Shown piece after piece: positions 11,648 through 25,000 of a stretch of 64,000 nt of DNA. Numbering within the stretch: position 1 is the stretch's first letter; every line of letters starts with the position of its first letter. The stretch is from positions 72,709,006 to 72,773,005 of the forward strand of contig CATQJL010000223.1 in NCBI GenBank assembly GCA_958299035.1, read 5' to 3'. Below the pieces are notes generated by a model that saw only the letters and a program-made list of their open reading frames with translations, ran no database searches and was not told the origin of the DNA. The translations under genes and the position numbers were made by a program. Source of the stretch: Cylicocyclus nassatus. Its lineage: Eukaryota; Nematoda; Chromadorea; Rhabditida; Strongylidae.

Positions 11648-14600
11648 ATCTTGCACATCATTCCTCAACAACTTCTGTGCTGGGACCGGCACATCACGTG
11701 AGGACGGGCCATCTAAGTACTTCATGAGTTTCTTCAGACGTACTAAACCATTTGCCATGAAATTCAAAACACAAAACTGTATTTTCCAATCTATCACCCT
11801 CGAAAAGCTACGAACAATTGGGCATAGGTCTTATCAATAGTCAAAGGCGCAGAAAAGTCTAAAACTCTTTGAGTACTTTCATAAGCAGAAGTGGCAAGTC
11901 TTACTGCCTTCTGCCCGACCGCCAAATTGTTACTTTGAAACGGTTACATAAGACAAATGCCTGCTTATTAGGATGCCTGAAAATAATGACCACAGCTGTT
12001 TAACTACTGACAAGAAGTGACTTTTTCAAAGCATACAGCCGCAAAGTGTTTGATGCAAGAATTGCGAACAAAGAAAGCCTATGATGTAAATGATAGAAAA
12101 ATTCGCGAATAGATTCTCTGACATTGCTCGCTGAGTGACAGAAAAGGGAGCGTTAGGATTCAGGGCGACGACTTCGCCCTGTCCATTAACTCAAAGGCCC
12201 TGAGGCGAAACACTGCATAAGAGGAGCTCCTAACTAGGTATAGCTTGAGTCTCGTAAACTAAAATTCAGAGCGAAAGGATTGCTTTGGAAAGTATGAGCA
12301 GCAAGGAAGCACCGCCCATCAACCGACTCTGGTGGTTTAAAGACATATGGTCTAAACTGGAAATCTGTATATCTTAAATAGTAAAGAATCAATTACGAGC
12401 ACAGGTTTTCGACAAATATGGGTACATTAGAGCCCACTTTTGCCAGTTGATTTTACACTATGCTTACTGATGGGCGTAGCCACCTTGCCGCTTTTGGCTT
12501 GCGGGGCTAATTTTTCTCTTTAAACACCTTTGCAGCTGGACTCGAGCGATTACTTAGTGAGAACCCCGCTGTACCACATCATAATATTACCAAACTCAGT
12601 TTCAAAAAAAAAAAACGGTGCTTGAGCCGCCAAATTTTAAGAAACAGATCGATCTCTCACGTATATCTATCACACTTCTTCACTAGAAATGGTGACAATT
12701 GGAAGTGTTTGTTGTGGTTTTCGCAGAAGCTTCTAAGTTAAATCGATTATTATATAAGCTGCCTACCAACGCGTACCTGAAAATGTGAATTTCGTTTATA
12801 GCGAGTACTGTTTTCTGTAATACTGTTTAGCATTCTTCATCCTCTAGTGCTTGAGCATGGGAAACAAATGTTTTTCTCTGTGAAAATTGCGAAACAACGT
12901 TTATTTTTTACTACATGGGAGAAATTGGATGGTCATGCAGGTAATCATCTATAGCTTGCAATCTTCTATTTCTGAGCATATGTGGTGACGGATGTACAGC
13001 GTAGAACGGCTCGGAGTTCCTATAGCAATAACGTTCACTTCAGAGTGTCATGTGATTTGTTGCTTACCTTTCAGGAAGTAGTGTTTCTTCCGAATTAGGG
13101 GGCAGAAAAAACTTTGAACGGTGATAAAGTCTCCCACTTTAACCTGAATTTTGATGTCGGCAGTTGGCAACGACAGTTTCACACTCGCTCATTGTAAGAA
13201 AAAACCAACCTTTTCTTCATTGTGGGAATACCCTCCTTTTGTGACTATTGCATGGTACGCGTATTCAGCATGGGGGAAGGACATGTTTAGGTTTTCGCTA
13301 GTGATGATAACGCCTAGAGATTACTATTGTTATGTTAGATATTACCTAATATTCTGAATAAATCTGAACTTTGAAGAGACTTTCCAAGAGGGAGTGCAAG
13401 TGAGAAGTACGGAAACTGATTTGATTTTAGTTCTCCTATTAAGCATTGAGCAGCAAGCAGTCTATATACAAGCACAGTCTTTACTTTGATGTAAACTAAA
13501 ACAGCGGAGTAGACATGGTTTTCCACGATTAGACCTCGTTCGTGGGTGGGTAACTATTCATTTCAATACTTACAAGTGTCGTCTTTTTCGCATAGGTTTT
13601 AAAGATGATTGCAACGTACGAGGACTTTTGCACGAGGACTTCAAAAGTGTTACCCATTTATCAGCTCCTTGCGTCTAGAGACTACCGTAATAGTGTAAGC
13701 TTCTGAGAACTCTGAGTTCTAGTGTTCAGCACTATGGACACCCTTGCTAGAAGAGAACTTACATAGAGAATTTGGGTTGTTAGAGATTGAAGTGCATACT
13801 GCGAACGCTGGCAGCCACGAGACCAGAAGAAGCGAAACCTTCATTCTGAAATTGCTACTGTACGCATGAAGCACAAGTAAAAAATGTATGTTAGTGGGAA
13901 GTGCGGACTGGCATTACAGCTGTTCATTAAATACCTCAACTGCGATCGCAGAATTATTTAATTACACCCAATATACAGAAGCCAACCACATGCAGACAAG
14001 CTTAGAACGGAATTTTATGGACCATCATAGTGGCGTCTCTGTTCACACCGTGCACTCTAACTCTCTATATTTCCTCTAATAAGATGCCTCCACATTTATC
14101 ATAACGGTGCAAGAGCACTTTTATCCGCCAGGAAATAATGATCTATATACACCATTTTTACGTAACTTTATAACTTTAATCTGAGGAAATCTATTGTTCT
14201 AATCGTACGTTGGAAATAATTGGCGAATGCAGCATTGTACATCTGTACTAATGAGTTCTTTGTATCCGCAGTCCATAAAAAAAGTGATCGTCACTGAATT
14301 GCATTAGAGAAAGCAATTCATTGCCTGTCCTTTACGAGTTTCGATTGCTATGCTAAAAGGCTTTTTAAATAGGAATTGGCTGCGGCAAAAGGTAAACGTC
14401 CAAAATACTCTTCAATCATGAAATTATTATTCCCGTAGTCTCATTACAACGAGGCATTTCCGCTGGGACTTCTTCAACATCACTAAGAAATCATACAATA
14501 TTCTTTTTTGAAGAATTCCTTTACGCGTTTCCAGATTGACTAGGGCAACGAAAAAATTGAGGAAAAATTCAAAGAAAAATCCAATATATGAACACCATAT

Positions 14601-15127
14601 TTTCAATCCAGCAAAATTCTGCGAAATAATTCCAGTCCATGTTCATAACTGAATTATCCAGTATTTTTTGGAACTTACCCGAGTTTACGGACACCACTTG
14701 CGACAATTCTGACAGTGACACCTCAACAGGCATAATCTCCTGCAAGCTTGATAGTATGAGTGCGGAAGCAAGCTGAAACTCATGAGGTGAGGTAACCGAT
14801 TTAATGTCCCATAATACATCCTAGCGATGGAAAAGTGGCTTGATTGATGTGGATTGGAATCTCACTTTCACAAAAGGTGTTGCTTAGAACACTCATTATT
14901 TTGCAGCAGATTAGTTGGGAAGAAGAGGAGAAGAGAGAAATGGAGAAAACGTCTAGTATTTGAATTTTCTCAGAAAACTTTTTTTCATCCCTTCCCCCCT
15001 TCACTCGACAGCTCTTTTTTCCCGCAAAAGTAGACAATGGTAAGTAGTGCATAAGCTTGAGCGAAATGACCGTTGACTTTGAAATGAAACACCGGAAATT
15101 TTTCGTAGGAAACGTATGTGTAATGGT

Positions 15128-15994
15128 GGCCCGTAGTAAAGCCTGATCAGTTGAGGTGAACTCAACTTATCCCATCAGTTAAGCTTAGGTGAGGTGAACT
15201 GATGACCGTCCAACTTCCCATGCTATAAGATGGTCAAGTCAACTGATAGTTGGCCATCTGTCCACCTGCCGCAGTCAACTGTTCCACATCCGTTCACGTA
15301 GAGTTGAACTGAACGTGAACGGATGTTAGAAGAATGCAAATAGCGTGTGAAAGAGGAGACGCAGACAAGAGTTGACTGCATCTAACATAATTTGCTCCTG
15401 AGTAACTTACGATACACACAGCTTTGCCAAAAAATGCAGAAAAAATCGGCGCAAAACTGCACCACCGCGCCCGAAAAGGAGAGGATCGATGAACAGCTGA
15501 TTTTGGCGAGGAAAACAAAAAAAACAAATTCTTCTCTTTTTTGTAAATCTTACTGATTTTTTTCTCACTGGCTGTACAAGACGAGAACTCATTTATTCAT
15601 TTCATTGAATACACGCAACTATCATTTCGTTTTTTCATAAAATTTTCGTCACAAATTGTGTTTCTGTTTTATCCGTGTATTTGCTTGGCGAAGTCCTTGA
15701 TAGCGATCATCATCGATTGCCATAGTGGCCGCTAACAAAGACTGCCCGGCGATGCATCAAAAAGCGAGTTGGTAGACGGAGTCGAACCACGGCCGCGCGC
15801 GCGTAATTCCAATCGCTTATCCGTTTGACCAAACCAGCTCGAGTGCTTCTTTTTCAAGTACACATTTGATTGCAATGCCTCGGCAGTGATCCGCATCCAA
15901 ATCAATAGCTCGCCGTATGCTGGACTGAGGCGCGATGACCTCAACTCCGGTCCGCGTCGAGAGAGATGCCTCGATGGTGTGTTTACTACGGGCC
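15128..15994. mobile_element. 867-bp TIR element with GGT duplication
   Basis: Termini ggcccgtagtaaa (15128-15140) and tttactacgggcc (15982-15994) are exact inverted repeats, flanked by GGT on both sides. The corresponding place in arm B (about 23150-23175) has the flanks but not the element. It carries a perfect 14-bp hairpin (15286-15299 / 15313-15326) and a tRNA-like segment. No transposase-like frame is present. Arm C keeps only the right-hand 220 bp. Confidence 0.7.
15768..15838 (-). repeat. tRNA-like (Pol III A/B box) segment, SINE candidate
   Basis: On the minus strand TGGTCAAACGG (15831-15821) fits the A-box consensus TRGYNNANNGG, and GGTTCGACTCC (15788-15778) fits the B box. They are spaced as in a tRNA gene. 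Flanking 7-mers pair at five of seven positions like an acceptor stem, but the anticodon and D arms do not fold, so I do not call a functional tRNA. It is repeated at 62510-62574 and, degenerate, near 8670-8740, which suggests a tRNA-derived repeat. Confidence 0.45.
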
Positions 15995-18882
15995 GGTGTC
16001 TCACCCAGGAGAAAACTCGACATCTTTCAAGTGTATCGCTTCAAAGAAGTATCCAGCTTCAAAGTTTTTCTCAAAAAGTAAGGAGGTTCGTTCTCAAAAC
16101 ATTTAATTTGAAGAGCTTTGATTTTGCACCTAAAGAGGAAAGCGGTACGTCACCGATTCTATTTGCCGCTACTGATAAGCTTTTGAGAGCTTTTGCAATT
16201 GCTTCGTTTTTGCTGAAAACTCTCTTATGTATTGGTAACCTTTTACAAGAACACTTGTCTACGTAGAGAAGAAAAAAAGGGATAGCTTTGGATGGTTTAT
16301 GGGTTTTTACGATGGCTGAATTAAAATTTTTTATATTATAAACGTATAAGAACACAACTAATAGGATGTCACAGTGCCATAGTGCGCAGAACATTTTTTA
16401 AAATATGGATATTTTCCATGCCCGTATTTTGCGCTAACCAAATTAAACTTTCAAAGTATTGCGCGTACACCTAACGCAGAGTCTATCAAAGTCAAAGTCA
16501 GGAATTCTTGTTTACATGAATATTCAAGATTTCCATGTTAGAAATGCCACAGATTTTTGACATTCTTCTTCCTCCTACCCCCACCGCTGTTCCTTACTGT
16601 GTTTTGAAGGGCAGTTCTTGAAGTCAAACTGCCCCTGCCTTAACATTTCTCATGTGAACTCCTGAACAACGATAAACAACATGTGAGCTCCTCAACAGTG
16701 ATAAATCCTTTTCGCATTCTCACTCTCTTTAGATTTAGCTCAAGCGCCTTGGAGTTTTGCCCCAAAGCGTTATTAATGCGTCGCTTACATGTTCACAGTC
16801 TACACCAACCCGGAACAGGATAAAGTGACATGATGCGCTCCTCAATGCTATGACCGAGCGTCGCGGTGCGGTCTGCTAAAGATGGTTATGTCAGGAGTTG
16901 TGTTAGGAGCTGTCTGTTCCCCGTTCATTTCCTTCGTTTTTTTTTCTGGCAATGCTGTGCGCAAGTGCAGAGCAAACGTTTTGCGTTTCGAGTGCGCGAA
17001 GCAGACATCATTTGCCTTACTATGATTGAGACAGACTGTAGTTGCCAAAATTTCTCATTCCTCCTACCTTTTGCACCTTTAGCGGATCTTCTTGAATTTG
17101 CAATCAAAAGATCTACTTTGACAGAAGTAGCCGTCTCAAACTCAACAAGGTTTTCCCAGTTCCGGTCGCTTAAATGTTCCCACCTGGAGTGTTGCTCCGC
17201 AATCATGCGATAGTCTACGTAATATTTTGATTTTACTCAGTCGAAGTGCACGTCAAAATCAATTCAGTTTTTAGTGTGTCCTTAAACTTACCCTCACATT
17301 GAATTTCATATTTCCTGGAACGTTCTTAGGTTGTTGTGCTCGCTATTCTGAGCAATAATCGCCCAAGTGGGAAAAAGGCTATGCGCAGACAAGCTCGAGA
17401 CGAGAGAGTGGTCTCGAAATTGTCAAATTGATCGCACCCTACACCACATGCGATGACACGAGTGTTTTGAAATTTTCGTCATGCGTGCTTCTCTGCTATC
17501 GTCTTCGTGAGTCATCAATGCCTCCAATACTCCCTGTCATTCCAGCTGCTTTGAGGCGGCTCTATCTATCGCTCACATTACATTTTAGGAATGAATTTTT
17601 TACCTGTCACAGGAACTATGAGTGTCGTTGGCAAAGGTCGGAGTGTGTTGAACAAAATGGGCTTCTCTGAGAATGTCTTGCGGAATTTTAAAGCAACTAG
17701 CGTACTGGTTTCACAAAGGCAGGAATGATTGTAAAAACGGTGGAGGCGCATCCGAAAACTTAACAGCAGAACGAGCCGTTTTTTATGCTCCTTGTATTTT
17801 GAGGTTAGTAACTCGCTTTTAAAGAGTCAATAAAATAAGCAAAATTGTTTGCAATCGTTTAGTAATGGGCCGCGTATTTCATGTCTTCAAGGAAGGTACA
17901 CAACACTGTTGGCTCAAGTTCCATTACCAACTAACTACGTACCCTGCAAAAGGTATTAAACAACAATTTACACAGATTCGAAAATTCGAAGAGTAGGATC
18001 CTACAAAAACTGTCTCTTTCGAAATGACTCCTCTCTATATATTATACATAGTGCGTCTTAGCTGAAAATTTTATTTTTGTCTATGAATATGCTTCTAAGA
18101 AATGTATGATTAAGTGCGATTCTCTTACAAAAAGAGTGCTGTACAAATATAGAATCTCGTGCACCTAGTCAACGAGAGCATTATCTAATTCAATTATTGG
18201 TTGTTTTTTGATGCTCCTGCTCGGGTCTTGAATTAGAAGTTTTTTCCAAACTCGAAGTCCTCAAAAAATCAAAAGATGTAAATTTGTCACCTTTCTAGTG
18301 CCTATCTAGCTTTGATGAGACAATTTTGCGCCACTTTTGAGCACTTGTGGTTTGCATCTAAAGGTGGTGCTTAAAATTCTGCTGGAAAAATAAAGACATC
18401 AAAACTTTCCCAGTAAGGAGCCTTGTGCAGGGAGACAAAAGCAAAGTGGGTACGCCGCTTTTGGATATCGACGGCGATGTAAAAGTAAATTCAGATTTTG
18501 TTAGATAATGGGAGAAGAAAGTTTCGATACTTTTGAGATCAAGAGTGTCCTAAGTTTCTTGCCAGAACATTTTGAGGTCAGTGCACATTGGTGTCACTGA
18601 TAGTGGTGAGCTCGTGAACGATGAATGTGAAAGTTCAACAGCTTAGGAAGTTTGTAAGTACTTCTCGCAACTTTCAATTATAAAATTTTGCTGTGTGGTG
18701 AAAAGGTTGCCTTTTGCTGCGGGGTGTAAGCAATTGCCACCTCCTGTTGAGAACGGGGCGTGAATGGTATTGGCATTGCTTATATAGTCTCTCCTGCCCG
18801 CATGCCGCGCCAGAGGGTAAAATGGCAGTGGGCATTTGCACGACATAGCACCTCAGTTATCTACGGTACCCTAGGCGAAATT
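15778..18882 (+). repeat. Source block of the near-identical A/C inverted duplication
   Basis: Recurs in reverse complement at 59463-62574 with very few differences. Open frames of 93, 107, 115 and 126 codons within it are identical between copies although they are probably non-coding. In reverse orientation the block begins with a TATA-like ctatataagc (18778-18787 region), but no credible coding sequence follows. The part 17222-17400 also resembles 19205-19365 in direct orientation. Confidence 0.9.
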
Positions 18883-18885
18883 AGG

Positions 18886-20265
18886 AGACAGGATATCAGA
18901 AGTGAAGTGCGTTTGAATATTTGCCCAAAGTGGAGGTTGTTTGAGGAAAATCAGAGGAGAAAGAGATGCAAAGATAGAAAAGCAAACGATTCTTAAAAAA
19001 TCGAATAAAGGCGCGGCAATGATTCTGAAATCTTTTACTTGGCGGCATCTCGAAGTGCAGATTTTCGCTCTAGGGCGATCCCACAAGGAAAAACAAGGAA
19101 AAGTTAATTTTTTCTTTGTGATTGTTTCGCGAAAGTAACCATGTTTTGGAAATGGTGACCACCAAGAAGAAAATAAACAAGGAAAGCATTAGTTGCGGAA
19201 ACGCAATATTTTGATTTTACTCAGTCGAAGTCCAGTCAAAACCAATTTGGTTTCTAGTGCGTCCTCAAACTCAAGCCCACCTTGAATTTCATGTTTCCTG
19301 GGACGTTGTTGGATTGTTGTGCCCGCTATTCTGAGCAATAATCGCCCAAGTTGGAAAAAAAAAACAATGAAGGAGAACAAGGTAGAGAAAAAGGCCTTTT
19401 CACAATTTTTTACGAATAATTTACGCGTCATCGAAAGAATAAGCTCTGGAAGGTTGTCACATTATAAACGGAGCAAGATCTATCAAATGCACGAAAAAGC
19501 TTGTGAAAAGAGATGAACCAGAGAAAAACAGGAGTTTTTCCAAAACACGTTTTTTGCCTGATTGCTCCTTCAAATCAAAAAATGGGGTTTTGGGAGCATA
19601 AAAGTAGAGATCAAGAGCTTCAGTGTGATGTATTTACTAAAATTGGTTCCAGAACAGCGAGAAAAAGGGTACCAGAGCCACCCCGTGCTCCGCGTATGGG
19701 GTAGCGATATTTCATATGAACATGTGTGTCCCCGCACACAGTGTTCACCTTTGGCGTTCCCATCCTGGAATCTTGGAGCAGATAACACTTCATTTTAGTT
19801 TTTAAGTTTTGAACTAAAGAGCTTTTTAGTTTATTTTAATAAGTTTATACGATATATTTTTGATGTGTTCTCTCTCTTTTAAGTATTAATCACTTCAAAC
19901 CGGCGTGAGCAATATTATTCGGTCGATCTCTTGCGGTTTTGCGCTTGCAAATCGACGCTATGTGCAGTGCATCCATAATCATATGAGATGATTCGACTGT
20001 ATATTGTTTTAAATTTTGTGGAAATTCACACGAAAAACTCGTTTTTTGCACGAAAAAGGCAATAAAAAGACATTTTTCTGTTTTGGATAATCTAAAAATA
20101 TTAGTCTCTTTACTTGCTTCATCTACATTCATTCCGAGTTGATCATGATCATAACACCCGAGACTTTGCACCAGATGATTTCTGTTTTATTTAGGTGAAG
20201 GTTGTGCTCACCCCTCAAAGGTTACCAGAGTACATGGTTCTATGTATCGAGGGTATGTCCGCAAG
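18886..20265. repeat. Dispersed repeat D, copy 1
   Basis: Collinear with 48498-49800: gacagg, atca/gtcaaaagtgaag, ggttgttt, ggcggc, tgggacgtt, gagcaataatcgcccaag, gcaagatctat, caaaacacgtt/caaaacaaggtt, gtaccagagcc, gctccgcgt, gttaccagagtac and tcgagggtatg appear in the same order in both. No coding frame is conserved between copies. A terminal fragment also lies at 22063-22124. Confidence 0.65.
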
Positions 20266-21149
20266 CTGAGTATGTGTGAAAGTACTACGAAGAGATCTCC
20301 ATTCAAATGTGTTCGATATGGAAGAAAGATAAACAAAGTTTATAAGTATTTTTCGTTTCGTCCTTTCCTTAGACAGAGTTTCTATTTTTCCATCTCCAGG
20401 ACTCTTCAGTAAGAAAGGATAAGTTAGAATGTTTTCAAAATCAAAAAAATGGTAAACCTTATTTGGACGATCCGCTGAATGGTTGTGACCGTAAGAAATG
20501 AGCTTGCTTAAACCAGTTTTGTTTGATTTATAAAATTTATCAGTCGTATCAATTCTTTCTTGGAATTCGGTTGGTGTGGATTATCTAAGAATAAAGATGA
20601 ATGCTATCAGTCATCTGAGTCAATTAATTGTCAATTTTGGAATATTTGCAACTAGAATTGTACCAGCCGCTCTCTCCCGCATGGGCAGGTTCGGCTGGTA
20701 CTCAGCAACTAGGCTGCCTCGTAAATCTTTCGTTTTGCTCCATAGTGCAAAAATGGCACGAATTGCTTCGATTAATAACCTGCGCAGAAGAAAAAACTAA
20801 GAGCATATTATGTTTTGAATAGAGTAGCTTACTAACACACGAGCAACCCCTATCTTATGTTTGCAAAATGGTCATTCCATGATTCCTTTCATACTTTCTG
20901 TTCGAAATTGAAAATTTTTTTCATACAAAGATACAAAGTTATTAAATCGATAGAAGCAATCAGTATGTCCCAAACAAGAAGGCTTACTAACACTTGTTCC
21001 ACTCCATACAATAGGTCCGCAGAATTGGTTCAGACTCCACGACCCTTCTATCCTCTTCGGGCGCACATGCAAAAGTGGATAAGTCAAATATTATGTAGAC
21101 ATTAATCTATGTAGAATAAATGGGTTCTTTTGAAAGCACTTGAATACAC
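20266..21149. other. Unassigned AT-rich stretch
   Basis: No gene, RNA or repeat partner recognised. Confidence 0.4.
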
Positions 21150-21325
21150 AGGGTGTCCGTAAAGTATGTATACACTGTTTGATCGTTAATATCTCTTTTC
21201 CCAAGAAGTCTTTTGCCTTGCTTTACGTACCATTTTGTGGAGCTGGCCTCAACTTAGATTTGCAGTATAGAACGAATCACCCACCCATCTCTCTTCATTA
21301 CTGTAGGATCAATTGCTCCGGAAGC
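21150..21325. mobile_element. Mariner-type end, truncated
   Basis: Begins acagggtgtccgtaaagt and contains gagctggcctcaactta, matching the left part of the element at 353-1005. It is cut off at about 21325 by the adjoining AGGCAGTG-family half copy. Confidence 0.5.
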
Positions 21326-21501
21326 TGGGAGCAAGAATCCACCCTGGCGGACGCTCCGCCCCCTGCTGATTTTCCTCCTGCGTTAGACCCCTTTTTCGCC
21401 GTTTTCGCGCTCTTTAGTGATGATTTTCGGATTCAGCATAGCGAATAGGCCCGGGTAAGCACAAAATCTCAAAATCGACTTTTTGCCCGGACGCTGCCTT
21501 C
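21326..21501. mobile_element. Half copy of the AGGCAGTG TTAA MITE
   Basis: Matches the right arm of the element at 8053-8505 (ctcctg, ccctttttcgccgtttt, ggattttcggattcagc, taagcacaaaatctcaaaatcga, ccggac-ctgcctt). The left arm is missing, and its terminal TTAA has been altered by the next element. Confidence 0.7.
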
Positions 21502-21503
21502 AA

Positions 21504-22058
21504 CACGTTGACGACAGTGCCGCGCAATGGTGCGCGGCAGGCAGTCTGTCCCTGTGGACGACGCCGCGCAGTGGTGCGCGGCGGCCTAAAATCCAATACT
21601 ATCTGTCCAATCCTCTCAGTTTTTGTTCATATAATCAACATAGGCTCAGATGTACTTCATGTATTAGCCCCGCCCCTTTTGGCAAACTCCGCCCACTCCT
21701 ATGCCTCTTACAAGGACAATTTTTTGTCCAGAAAAAGCATGGATGAGACTGTAGGTGAACGCAAAGACCTCAAGCAATTTTTATCCAGCCCCCGCCTACC
21801 GTCAGGCAAATCTCGCCCCCTGAGTGGCAAGCTCCGCCCACTTTTGAAAAGTGGCGAAAATCGCATGAATACTTGAAATTTAGGCAATTTCCGACATTTT
21901 TGGTCGAGTGGGCGGAGCTTGCCAAAGGGGGCGGGGCTTGCACATTTTGTACTTCGTGCGTGGATGCATGCACACATACATGGGCCACGCGTAGGGATGC
22001 ATGGAAACGTCTCGTCCACAGGGACAGACCTCAAAAAAAATGGCTCGTCGTCAACGTG
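21504..22058. mobile_element. TTAA-flanked MITE, CACGTTGACGAC family, copy 1
   Basis: The ends CACGTTGACGAC and GTCGTCAACGTG lie next to tcaa (left) and TTAA (22059-22062, right). The interior has two gccgcgca-type hairpins (about 21519-21538 and 21565-21584) and GC-box-like gggggcggggc / ccgccc blocks in inverted arrangement. A second copy is at 49922-50501. No transposase is present. Confidence 0.75.
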
Positions 22059-22062
22059 TTAA

Positions 22063-25000
22063 ACAACCTCCACTTTATAAGGGGCAAATATTCAAACACC
22101 CTTCACTTTTGATGACCTGTCTCTAGACTATCGTATGATTGTCTGCTGTATGCTTGGAATCGCGCACTCGGAACGCAAAACGTTTGCTCTGCACTTGCGC
22201 ACAGATTGCCAGAAAAAAACGAAGGAAATGAACGGGGAACAGACAGCTCCTAACACAAGTCCTGACACAACCATCTTTAGCCGACCGCACCGCGACGCTC
22301 GGTCATAGCATTGAGGAGCGCATCATGTCACTTTATCCTGTAGACTGTGAACATGTAAGCGACGCATTAATAACGCTTTGGGACAAAACTCCAAGGCGCT
22401 TGAGCTAAATCTGAAGAGAGTGAGAATGCGAAAAGGATTTATCACTGTTCAGGAGCTCACATGTTGTTTATCATTGTTCAGGAGTTCACATGAGAAATGT
22501 TAAGGCAGGAGCAATTTGACTTAAAGAACTGCCCTTCAAAACACAGTAAGGAACAGGAACAGCGGTGGGGGTAGGAGGAAGAAGAATGTCAAAAATCTGT
22601 GGCATTTCTGTCATGGAAATCTTGAATATTCATGTAAATAAGAATTCGTGACTTTGACTTTGATAGACTCTGCGTTAGGTGTACGCGCAATACTTTGAAA
22701 GTTTAATTTGGTTAGCGCAAAATACGGGCATGGAAAATACCCATCCTTTAAAAAATGTTTTGCGCACTATGGCAGAGTGACATCCTATTAGCAGTAACCT
22801 TATACGTTTATAATATAAAAAAATTGAATTCAGCCATCGTAAAAACCCAAAACTCAACCACCCAAAGCTATCCCTTTTTTTCTTCTCTACGTAGACAAGT
22901 GTTCTTGTAAAAGGTTATCAATACATAAGAGAGTTTTCAGCAAAAACGAAGCAATTGGAAAAGCTCTCAAAAGCTTATCAGTAGCGGCAAATAGAATCGG
23001 TGACGTACCGCTTTCCTCTTTAGGTGCAAAATCAAAGCTCTTTAAACTAAATGTTCTGAGAAAGAACTTCCTTACTTTTTGAGAAAAACTTTGAAGGTGG
23101 ATACTTCTTTGAAGCGATACACTTGAAAGATGTCGAGTTTTCCCCTGGGTGAGACACCATTGAGACACCATTACACATACGCTTCCTATGAAAAATTTCC
23201 GGTATTTCATTTCAAAGTAAGCGGTCATTTCGCTCAAGCTTATGCACTACTTGCCATTGTCTACTTGGGAAAAAAAGAGCTGTCGAGTGAAGGGGGGAAG
23301 GGATGAAAAAAAGTTAAAATTCAAATACTAGACGTTTTCTCCATTTCTCTTCTCCTCTTCTTCCCAACTAATCTGCTGCAAAATAATGAGTGTTCTAAGC
23401 AACACCTTTTGTGAAAGTGAGACTCCAATCCACATCAATCAAGCCACTTTTCTATCGCTAGGATGTATTATGGGACATTATATCGGTTACCTCACCTCAT
23501 GAGTTTCAGCTTGCTTCCGCACTCATACTATCAAGCTTGCAGAAGATTATGCTTGTTGAGGTGTCACTGTCAGAATTGTTGCAAGTGGTGTCCGTCGTAA
23601 ACTCGTATAAGTTCCAAAAAATACTGGATAATTCAGTTATGAACATGGACTGGATTATTTCGCAGAATTTTGTTGGAGTGAAACTATGGTGTTCATATAT
23701 TGGATTTTTCTTTGAATTTCTCCTCAATTTTTTCGTTGCCCTAGTCAATTTGGAAACGTGTAAAGGAATTCTTCAAAAAAGAATATTGTATGATTTCTTA
23801 GTGATTTGAAGTAATGAGACTACGGGAATAATACTTTCATGATTGAAGAGTATTTTGGACGTTTACCTTTTGCCGCAGCCAATTCCTATTTAGAAAGCCT
23901 TTTAGCATAGCAATCGAAACTCGTAAAGGACAGGCAATGAATTGCTTTCTATAATGCAATTCAGTGACGCATCATTTTTTTTATGGACTGCGGATACAAA
24001 GAACTCATTAGTACAGATGTACAATGCTGCATTCGCCAATTATTTCCAACGTACGATTAGAACAATAGATTTCCTCAGATTAAAGTTATAAAGTTACGGA
24101 GAAATGGTGTATATAGATCATTATTTCCTGGCGGATAAAAGTGCTCTTGCACTGTTATGATAAATGTGGAGGCATCTTATTAGAGGAAATGTAGAGAGTT
24201 AGAGTGCACGGTGTGAACACAGACGCCGCTATGACGGTCAATAAAATTCCGTTCTAAGCTTGTCTGCATGTGGTTGGCTTCTGTATATTGGGTGTAATTA
24301 AATAATTCTGCGATCGCAGTTGAGGTATTTAATGAACAGCTGTAATGCCATTCCGCACTTCCCACGAACATATATTTTTTACTTGTGCTTCATGCATACA
24401 GTAGCAATTTCAGAATGAAGTTTTCGCTTCTTCTGGTCTCGTGGCTGCCAGCGTTCGCAGTATGCACTTCAATCTCTAACAACCCAAATTCTCTATGTAA
24501 GTTCTCTTCTAGCAAGGGTGTCCATAGTGATGAACACTAGAACTCAGAGTTCTCAGGAGCTTACACTATTACGGTAGTCTCTAGACGCAAGGAGCTGATA
24601 AATGGGTAGCACTTTTGAAGTCCTCGTGCAAAAGTCCTCTTACGTTGCAATCATCTTTAAAACCTATGCGAAAAAGACGACACTTGTAAGTAATGAAATG
24701 AATAGTTACCCAATCACGAACGAGGTCTAATCGTGGAAAACCATGTCTACTCCGCTGTTTTAGTTTACATCAAAGTAAAGACTGTGCTTGTATATAGACT
24801 GCTTGCTGCTCAATGCTTAATAGGAGAACTAAAATCAAATCAGTTTCCGTACTTCTCACTTGCACTCCCTCTTGGAAAGTCTCTACAAAGTTCAGATTTA
24901 TTCAGAATTTTAGGTAATATCTAACATAACAATACTAATCTCTAGGCGTTATCATCACTAGCGAGAACCTAAACATGTCCTTCCCCCATGCTGAATACGC

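Larger units (their letters stand above)
9866..17225 (+). repeat. Arm A of a large inverted duplication
   Basis: RTE 3' half plus about 5.6 kb of anonymous flank recur in reverse complement as arm B (41.7 kb down to 22.12 kb). The outer landmark is the block starting 11649 (cttgcacatcattcctcaac), which pairs with 26583-26605. The inner landmark is the block ending near 17220, which pairs with 22126. Arm A has an 867-bp TIR element that arm B lacks. Arm B lacks about 165 bp of arm A near 17030-17205 and has several insertions. No protein gene was found in the anonymous part. Confidence 0.85.

Noticed and set aside
15768..15838. Functional tRNA gene
   Set aside because: A and B boxes fit, but the anticodon and D arms do not pair and the acceptor stem has mismatches.
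16071..16394. 107- and 126-codon frames conserved in two or three copies
   Set aside because: Identity between copies is due to recent DNA duplication on both strands alike. No protein motif is present, and arm B shows no coding-type constraint.
18640..18900. LTR or promoter at the TATA-like ctatataagc in arms A and C
   Set aside because: No second LTR, no 5-bp duplication and no downstream coding sequence were found.
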